From Azoarcus sp. (lineage in GTDB: Bacteria > Pseudomonadota > Gammaproteobacteria > Burkholderiales > Rhodocyclaceae): a DNA stretch of 20,346 nt. How positions within the stretch are numbered: position 1 is the stretch's first letter; the number at the start of each line of letters is the position of its first letter. A model generated the notes under the pieces. That model made no database searches, was not told the DNA's origin, and saw only the letters and a program-made list of their open reading frames with translations. Shown in pieces: positions 8,678 to 13,804 of this stretch. The translations under genes and the position numbers were made by a program. Where the stretch lies: positions 1 through 20,346 of the forward strand of contig JAITCV010000017.1 of assembly GCA_031282905.1 (NCBI GenBank). The letters run 5' to 3'.

Positions 8678-8699
8678 AGGGCGAGGCATGCCTCGCCCT
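8678..8699. repeat. Perfect 22-bp palindrome, family R1, copy 1
   Basis: The core is GGGCGAGGCATGCCTCGCCC, flanked by A and T so that all 22 bases are self-complementary. The same palindrome occurs at 13683-13702 (20 bp) and 16152-16169 (18 bp). It is the longest of the three copies and lies between the MoxR gene and the inverted Rpn gene. Confidence 0.9.
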
Positions 8700-8769
8700 C
8701 GTGAGCCGTCCGTTCGATCCGTCCGCTGGATTTTCAGATCTTCGCTTCCAGCAGTTTGTTGACGGCGCG

Positions 8770-9657
8770 TCAATGCACGCGCAAAGCCAGGATTTCGGCA
8801 GCGGAAAGGCCGGTCAACTCCACGATGTCTTCAATCGGCATGTTCTTGCCCAAGGCTTTGCGAGCGATGACAAGTTGTGCGTTCTTCTCGCCTTCTTCCC
8901 GACCTTCTTCCCTGCCCTTCTTCTCACCTTCTTCCCGGCCCTGCGCCTCACGTATCTTGGCTTCGTACTGCCACGTCAGCGCCTCCCGGCGCGCTCTTTC
9001 GCGTGCCTCGAAGATGGCGCGGGCTTCCTCGCTGGCGGACAGACGGACCAGTTTGGTGACGGCGGGTTGTACCACCGGGTGTTCCTTGATCAGCATTTCC
9101 AGTTCCTCCTCGTTTTTCGCTTTCAGGAATTCGAGCCACGCCCACAGATCCGTATGCTCGTCCTTTTTCCCGACCTTGGGCAACTCCAGCGTGTGCAGGG
9201 AAAGATCGTCGGAGAAAATCGAACCGCTCTTCTTGTCGTAGAGGTAATAGGCATTGTGGTAAGCCTCGCTGTCCTCGATCCAGAAGAAATCCGTGATCAC
9301 GATGCCGATCACCGGTTTCAGTTGGTGGTAGGCGTCGCCTTCGCCAATCTGGCGCGTGAAGATTCGGGACAGGTAATAAAGAACGCGCGATTTGAAGGTC
9401 ATGTGATTGGCCACCTGTATTTCGATGTCGATTTGACGGCCGGATTTCGTCTGCACCAACACATCCAGGATGCCGTTCTTGTCGTTGAGAATTTCACTGG
9501 GCAAGAAGGGATTCTTCAGGGTGAGTTCTTCGTAATCGTCGTCGGGCAAGGGCAGGACGGCGCGCAGGAAGCCGATGAGCAGTTCCGTATCATGCTCGTC
9601 GCCAAACAGCATCTTGAAAACTTCGTCATTTTTCGGCGGCAGGATGGCGGTGGTCAT
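8770..9657 (-). CDS. Rpn/PDDEXK-family nuclease (putative transposase-like)
   Basis: 295 aa on the - strand. The start 'LPPKNDEVFKMLFGD' is the typical opening of the Rpn (PF12784-type PD-(D/E)XK) family. The nuclease motif is D65 followed by E79-x-Q81 in 'ILDVLVQTKSGRQIDIEIQV'. A low-complexity charged stretch of REEGEKKGREEG type (241-258) precedes a short C-terminal helix-turn-helix-like segment ('MPIEDIVELTGLSAAEI'). Members are associated with RecA-independent recombination and are often spread between genes. It is the only - strand gene here, looks less GC-rich than its neighbours, and sits beside R1 and R3 repeats between moxR and the DUF58 gene. All this suggests acquisition. No terminal inverted repeats delimiting an insertion sequence were recognised. 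Confidence 0.88.
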   Translation of the reverse strand: MTTAILPPKNDEVFKMLFGDEHDTELLIGFLRAVLPLPDDDYEELTLKNPFLPSEILNDKNGILDVLVQTKSGRQIDIEIQVANHMTFKSRVLYYLSRIFTRQIGEGDAYHQLKPVIGIVITDFFWIEDSEAYHNAYYLYDKKSGSIFSDDLSLHTLELPKVGKKDEHTDLWAWLEFLKAKNEEELEMLIKEHPVVQPAVTKLVRLSASEEARAIFEARERARREALTWQYEAKIREAQGREEGEKKGREEGREEGEKNAQLVIARKALGKNMPIEDIVELTGLSAAEILALRVH

Positions 9658-9761
9658 GATCTCGATTTGGATGTCGAAAGACCGGCATCATACCAGGAAA
9701 CAGAGAACGGATGTCGGGAAAGCGCCCCGGCGGCCTTGCCCCTGTCTCCTGTCCTCTGATC

Positions 9762-10658
9762 ATGCGTTCCTTCCTCCGCCCCACCGTCACCGGGATCATC
9801 TGGTTCCTGGCGGCGCTGGCGCTGCTCGCCACGGCGATCAACTACGGCAACAACCTGGTGTTCGCGCTCGCCTTCATGTTGTTGTCCTTGTGGATTTCCG
9901 CCGCCTGGGAATGCTGGCGCAATCTCGCCGGACTGGAATGGCGCGCCGCGCCCATTCCGCCCGTGTTCGCCGGGGACGCCCTGTGTCCGTGCGGCAAGCT
10001 GCGTGATCCGGCGGGCCGCCGCCGCGAACGGATCGCGCTTGGCCAGGGAAGGCGCGCGGGCGAGGCCGCCGATCTCGATGGCGATGGCCTCCATCTCGAA
10101 CTGGCGCTCCCCGGACTGCCTCGCGGCCAGCGGACGGTGACGGGGTTGTGCCTTTTCTCTGTCCATCCCCTGGGTTTGTGGCGGACCAGCCGTCTGCTGC
10201 CGCCTGGCGTGGCGCTGATCTATCCGCGACCGGCGGGCGACAAGCCGCTCCCCGGCAAGACGCCCCGGCCAGCGCACCGCCAGCAGGAATCCGGTGATTT
10301 CCAGGGGGTGCGCGCCTACGCGCCCGGCGACCCGCCGCGCCGCGTCAACTGGCGTCTTTATGCCCGCCGGGAAGAACTGGCGGTCAATGCCTTCGATGGC
10401 GGCCAGGGTGGTCATGCGCTGTGGCTGGACATGGATGCCTGCGATGGCGACCTGGAAACCCGCTTGTCGCAACTTTGCCAGTGGATCGTCACCGCCGAAC
10501 GGCAAGGGCTGGAATACGGCCTGCGCCTCCCCGGCCAGGGCCAGCCGCCGGGCCGGGGCCGGGAACACCAGCAAAGATGCCTGGAGGCGCTGGCTGTCCA
10601 GGGGACAGAGGCACGGGGGACCGATGACGAAAGACAGGAGACAGCCCGTCATGCATAA
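9762..10658 (+). CDS. DUF58 (vWA-like) protein, partner of MoxR
   Basis: 298 aa from the ATG at 9762. The N-terminus 'MRSFLRPTVTGIIWF' leads into two adjacent membrane helices (about 10-28 and 30-46), as usual for the family. The DUF58 signature 'DFQGVRAYAPGDPPRRVNW' is at 179-197 and a vWA-like strand 'LWLDMD' at 220-225. An ATG at 9711 would add 17 residues rich in Gly/Pro; I reject it because the shorter form matches the family start, though no strong ribosome site marks either. DUF58 proteins act with MoxR ATPases, usually adjacent. Here 1.2 kb with an inverted nuclease gene separates them. The stop overlaps the next gene by 8 bases. A 12-base inverted repeat (CTGTCTCCTGTC, 9742-9753; complement 10633-10644) flanks the gene. 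Confidence 0.88.
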   Translation: MRSFLRPTVTGIIWFLAALALLATAINYGNNLVFALAFMLLSLWISAAWECWRNLAGLEWRAAPIPPVFAGDALCPCGKLRDPAGRRRERIALGQGRRAGEAADLDGDGLHLELALPGLPRGQRTVTGLCLFSVHPLGLWRTSRLLPPGVALIYPRPAGDKPLPGKTPRPAHRQQESGDFQGVRAYAPGDPPRRVNWRLYARREELAVNAFDGGQGGHALWLDMDACDGDLETRLSQLCQWIVTAERQGLEYGLRLPGQGQPPGRGREHQQRCLEALAVQGTEARGTDDERQETARHA

Positions 10659-11211
10659 CGAAATTCCAGCCGAAATTTCCGTTCGAAAAACCGCCACGCC
10701 GTCCCCTGGCGGCGAATTGCTGGTGTGGAGGACGCGGGAATCGTCCCGTCATCTGTTGATGGCGACGGTGCAAAGCCTCGGCATCGTCGCCGCGACCGGC
10801 GTGCTGCTGCTGTTGCCGCTGGAAAACGAACACCTGACCGTGATCGCCTTGGCCACCCACCTCGCCGCCGGGGCGCTCGCCTTCATCTTCTTCATTCCGT
10901 TCCTGTTCATCCACCTGCGCGACGGCAAGGAATCGCTGCTTCACCTCGTCATGCCCTGGCGTCTGCTGCGCCGGATCTACCGTGGCGAAACCCTGTATCA
11001 CCGCTTGCTCGGCTACGCCCTGATGTGGTGCCTGTGGCTGGTCTTCCTGAGCGGCTTCGCCATCGCCTTTCCCGCCATCGCCTATCTGTCCGGCCATCCG
11101 CTGACCCTGCCCTACGGCGGCCACGCCGTGCTGTTGCGGGTGCATCTCGGGGTGTCCGTTCTCCTGGCCGTTTTCCTGGCGCTGCATTTTCCGAAAAAGG
11201 CGGCGTCATGA
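10651..11211 (+). CDS. Small four-helix cytochrome b-like membrane protein
   Basis: 186 aa from the ATG at 10651, with AGGAG 10 bases upstream. Four membrane helices are visible: about 33-57, 63-88, 117-146 and 159-180. Histidines lie within or at the ends of helices at H70, H88, H117, H165 and H179; the H165/H179 spacing in helix 4 is like that of di-haem b cytochromes. The family is probably cytochrome b561/ferric-reductase-like or another short cytochrome b; I cannot assign a named subfamily or pair the haem ligands with certainty. It overlaps the DUF58 gene by 8 bases and its stop overlaps the start of a multihaem cytochrome c gene (ATGA at 11208-11211). It could therefore pass quinol electrons to that periplasmic cytochrome. 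The role is inferred from context. Confidence 0.75.
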   Translation: MHNEIPAEISVRKTATPSPGGELLVWRTRESSRHLLMATVQSLGIVAATGVLLLLPLENEHLTVIALATHLAAGALAFIFFIPFLFIHLRDGKESLLHLVMPWRLLRRIYRGETLYHRLLGYALMWCLWLVFLSGFAIAFPAIAYLSGHPLTLPYGGHAVLLRVHLGVSVLLAVFLALHFPKKAAS

Positions 11212-13043
11212 ATTCGAGCGAATTTCTCGCCTTGCCGGTGATCCGCTTTTTCCTGGCGTTCGGCGGCACCATGTTACTGGCATTGCCGGTCTATTGCCTG
11301 TATCGCTTTCTTTTCCGCCCGCCCACCCGCCCACCCGCCCACTCGCCCGCCCGCTCGCGCCGCGCTTCCTCACGGCGTTTGCGCGGCGTCGCCACGGACG
11401 CGTCCGCGCCGCCCGATCTTTCCGGCGAGGCGGTTCGTGACACGGTGGGGCGTTTTCTCGCCCTGCCGCTGGGCCGCTTCCTGCTGGCGTTCGGCAGCGT
11501 CTTGCTGCTGGCCTTGCCACTGGGCTATCTCCTGCCCGCCCAGCCCGACCTGACCGTGGACACGGCGCGCGACCTGCCGCTGTATTCGCAGCCTTTCGGC
11601 GCGCAAAGTCCGTTCCATCCCGCCGAGTTGTCGACTCCGGACGGCAAACTGGTCAACTGGCGGGGCGTGCCCGGCGCGCTCGGTTGCGGCGAATGCCACT
11701 TGAAGGAGACCGTGGAATGGGCGACTTCCATGCACGCCATCTCCGACCTCGACCTGATCTATGACAGTACGGTGCGCGAGAACACCGACGCATCGGTGGC
11801 GGGCGTCGCCGCCCATGGCATGGAGAAGGGGCGCTGGTGCGAATCCTGCCACAACCCGCTCGGCGTCCTCACGGGCGCGGTCACCCCCGCCAGCAGCGTG
11901 CAGGAGACCGCGGCGATGGAAGAGGGCACTTCCTGCATCGTCTGCCATGGCGTCAACCGCGCCGAGCCGCTGGCGGGCAACGGCGCGCTGGAAATCGATA
12001 TCAACGGCATTTTCCGCTACGGCCATCCGGCGCTGCTCGCCGCCGCGCCTTTCCGTCACGCCCGCGACATGCGCGCGCGCCGGGAGCAGCCGCTGATGGG
12101 CAACAGCGCCTTGTGCGGCGCATGCCATACGGAAATCCGCCCCACTTCGGTCAATGGCGCGACCCCGCCGATGAATCTCCAGGATACCTATGATGAATGG
12201 CGGCATTCGCCCTATGCCAGTCAAGGCATCCAGTGCCAGGACTGCCACATGGCGCAGGACCCGGCGGGGTTCGTCGCCGCGCTGAAACGGGGCGAGAAGC
12301 CGGAGAAAACGGTGTCGCACCGCTTCGTCGGCAACAATTACCTGCTCTCCAACACGCTGTTGCCCACCGAATTGCTTGCCGTGCTGCGCGCGGGCTCGCC
12401 GCCGGGCATGAACCGTCTCTACGACCGCGCGACCTACAAGAAGGAACTGGGCAGGACGCACGACGCCGTCGAAGCCCTGCTCCGGGAAGCCGCCGAATTG
12501 CGGGTGGAAGCGCCCGCCATCGACCCGCGCAGCGGGGAATTGTTGTTGCGGGTAGACGTGACCAACGCGGGCGCGGGCCACGCGCTGCCCACCGGCCCGC
12601 TCGACCAGCGTTACCTGTGGCTGGAAGTGCGGGTAAAGGACGCGGCGGGCGGCACGGTGTTCCACCAGGGCCATTTCGATGAGCGCAGCGGCGCGGAAGA
12701 CCCCGAGGCGGTGCGCTGGTTCAAGGAAGTCCTGGACATCGACGGCCAGCCGGTGCGGCGGCACATCTTGTTCGACGCTCATACGCTCAACTACACCCGC
12801 AAACCCATCCCGCCCGGACAAACCGACCGGGTGGACTACCGCGTGCCGCTGCCCGCGGAGGCCACCGGCCCTTACGCGGTGGAAGTCCGTCTCTGGTACC
12901 GGATCGCCCTCCAGGACATCCTGGAAAACATCCAGCGCCAGGATCTGGGCAACGTCAACGTCATCATCCCGCCGCTGCTCCTGGAAGAGGCCAGCCTCTC
13001 CGTGGCGGAACGTGTTTCCCTGGCGGCATCGCGCCCGCAATAA
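11208..13043 (+). CDS. Membrane-anchored pentahaem cytochrome c
   Basis: 611 aa from the ATG at 11208, which overlaps the cytochrome b stop and has AAGG 7 bases upstream. Five CXXCH haem sites: CGECH (160-164), CESCH (211-215), CIVCH (243-247), CGACH (303-307) and CQDCH (343-347). The haem region resembles cytochrome c554-like multihaem proteins. The C-terminal third (about 430-600, with 'VTNAGAGHALPTGPLDQRYLWLEV') is a haem-free beta-type domain seen in other multihaem cytochromes. Oddly there are two nearly identical membrane helices (about 6-31 and 83-108) separated by an Arg/Pro-rich loop. By the positive-inside rule this loop is cytoplasmic and the haem domain periplasmic. Likely electron acceptor from the adjacent cytochrome b; the terminal partner is unknown. 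Confidence 0.88.
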   Translation: MNSSEFLALPVIRFFLAFGGTMLLALPVYCLYRFLFRPPTRPPAHSPARSRRASSRRLRGVATDASAPPDLSGEAVRDTVGRFLALPLGRFLLAFGSVLLLALPLGYLLPAQPDLTVDTARDLPLYSQPFGAQSPFHPAELSTPDGKLVNWRGVPGALGCGECHLKETVEWATSMHAISDLDLIYDSTVRENTDASVAGVAAHGMEKGRWCESCHNPLGVLTGAVTPASSVQETAAMEEGTSCIVCHGVNRAEPLAGNGALEIDINGIFRYGHPALLAAAPFRHARDMRARREQPLMGNSALCGACHTEIRPTSVNGATPPMNLQDTYDEWRHSPYASQGIQCQDCHMAQDPAGFVAALKRGEKPEKTVSHRFVGNNYLLSNTLLPTELLAVLRAGSPPGMNRLYDRATYKKELGRTHDAVEALLREAAELRVEAPAIDPRSGELLLRVDVTNAGAGHALPTGPLDQRYLWLEVRVKDAAGGTVFHQGHFDERSGAEDPEAVRWFKEVLDIDGQPVRRHILFDAHTLNYTRKPIPPGQTDRVDYRVPLPAEATGPYAVEVRLWYRIALQDILENIQRQDLGNVNVIIPPLLLEEASLSVAERVSLAASRPQ

Positions 13044-13057
13044 CGAGGATTTTCGAC

Positions 13058-13444
13058 ATGTCCATCGCCGCCCGCCCGCGTCTCCCCAGTCTCGCCGAGC
13101 TGTTGTCCGTCATCCTGCCGCTCGCCGCCGCCATCGCCATGGGTTATTTCCTGGTGTCCGGCCTGCCCAGGGGCGAGGACGCCCGCTATTCCCGCGCCCG
13201 GGACGATATCCGCGCCCTGCGCAGCCTGCTGCTGTTCAGTCCCAAGGTGCCCGATACCCAGGCCGGACTCCAGTATTTCGTCGACAGCGGCCAGATTCCC
13301 TTCCTGCCGCAAGACCCATGGGGACGCGCTTACCAGTACCGCAATCCGGGCACGGCATACAGCTACGAGATTTTCTCGCTGGGCCCGGACGGCGTGGAAA
13401 GCAAGGATGATGTCATTGCGTGGAACTTGTATGGCGGACGCTGA
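13058..13444 (+). CDS. GspG-like pseudopilin with degenerate leader
   Basis: 128 aa, ATG at 13058 after GAGGA, 14 bases behind the cytochrome c stop. The C-terminal half is clearly of the T2SS major pseudopilin type: DPWGRAYQYRNPG (86-98) and a Ca-loop-like SLGPDGVESKDDV (107-119). The N-terminal helix 'PSLAELLSVIL' (10-20) aligns with the class III signal 'FTLIELLVVI', keeping the equivalent of Glu5 (E14). The residue before the cleavage site is Leu9 instead of Gly, and position +1 is Pro10. Prepilin peptidase cleavage therefore looks unlikely, leaving a membrane-anchored periplasmic GspG-like domain. Operon position ties it to the cytochrome b/c pair rather than to other pseudopilins. Function unknown; a non-polymerising structural subunit is one possibility. 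Confidence 0.82.
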   Translation: MSIAARPRLPSLAELLSVILPLAAAIAMGYFLVSGLPRGEDARYSRARDDIRALRSLLLFSPKVPDTQAGLQYFVDSGQIPFLPQDPWGRAYQYRNPGTAYSYEIFSLGPDGVESKDDVIAWNLYGGR

Positions 13445-13558
13445 CGAGCCGCGTCGGGATCGACGAGCCCATGCACATCATATATCTCGCTCATCATTGC
13501 AAGGCACATGCGAGGTGGTAATTCATATGACATCGAGAGCGCGGACATCTTGCCCGCA

Positions 13559-13585
13559 GCGGGCGGAACGCCCGCGCGCCTTTTT
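13559..13585 (+). terminator. Candidate intrinsic terminator (R2-like hairpin plus T-run)
   Basis: Stem GCGGGCG (13559-13565), loop GAA, CGCCCGC (13569-13575), five bases, then TTTTT (13581-13585). It would end the DUF58-cytochrome-GspG operon. The gap between stem and T-run is larger than ideal. A competing stem, GCCCGC-A-GCGGGC (13552-13564), is possible. Confidence 0.45.
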
Positions 13586-13613
13586 ACCTGCGCCGCTGCC
13601 TGTTCAACCAAAT

Positions 13614-13663
13614 CGTCATTGTTCGGCGCATGGCGACACGCCAATCCACAAGGCGATTCAGCC
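13614..13663 (+). repeat. REP-like repeat, family R3, copy 2
   Basis: It begins CGTCATTG, carries ACGCCAATCCAC about 27 bases later and ends in GGCGATTCAGCC, matching the order of parts in 8613-8662. The R1 palindrome follows after 19 bases. Confidence 0.7.
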
Positions 13664-13682
13664 GCCCGGAATGCCGGGGCAA

Positions 13683-13702
13683 GGGCGAGGCATGCCTCGC
13701 CC
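13683..13702. repeat. Perfect 20-bp palindrome, family R1, copy 2
   Basis: GGGCGAGGCATGCCTCGCCC, fully self-complementary. It lies between oppositely oriented R3 copies, forming a composite element of about 137 bases (13614-13750). Confidence 0.9.
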
Positions 13703-13708
13703 CTACAG

Positions 13709-13750
13709 ACCGCCTGGATTGCCACGGGCCCGCGGCCCGCGCAATGACGG
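13709..13750 (-). repeat. REP-like repeat, family R3, inverted copy 3
   Basis: On the - strand it reads CGTCATTGCG, then a GC-rich middle, then GTGGCAATCCA and GGCGG, closely matching 8613-8653. Together with 13614-13663 it forms an inverted pair around the R1 palindrome. Confidence 0.75.
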
Positions 13751-13804
13751 TTCCGATCGTCATTGCGCGGCGTGGCGTCACACGTATTGCTCCATGAAAT
13801 AGAG

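Larger units (their letters stand above)
13445..13804. other. Non-coding repeat cluster between two operons
   Basis: No gene is supported in these 360 bases. They contain an R2-like hairpin followed by a T-run (13559-13585), an R3 repeat in + orientation (13614-13663), the R1 palindrome (13683-13702), an inverted R3 copy (13709-13750) and a degenerate third R3 start (from 13759). The cluster separates the GspG-like gene from the transglutaminase-like gene. Confidence 0.75.

Noticed and set aside
8885..8940. Pyrimidine-rich CTTCTTCCC-type tandem tract as a regulatory or triplex element
   Set aside because: It is the - strand coding sequence of the Glu/Lys/Arg-rich stretch in the Rpn protein.
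8542..9759. + strand open frame of about 400 codons after moxR
   Set aside because: It is antisense to the Rpn-family gene, which has a recognisable nuclease motif on the - strand; the start lies in repeat DNA.
11370..13040. Long - strand open frame opposite the pentahaem cytochrome
   Set aside because: The + strand frame has five CXXCH motifs and a conserved C-terminal domain; the antisense frame has no recognisable feature.
8613..13789. CRISPR-like spacing of repeats
   Set aside because: The repeats are palindromic, few, differently oriented and not regularly spaced, and there are no cas genes.
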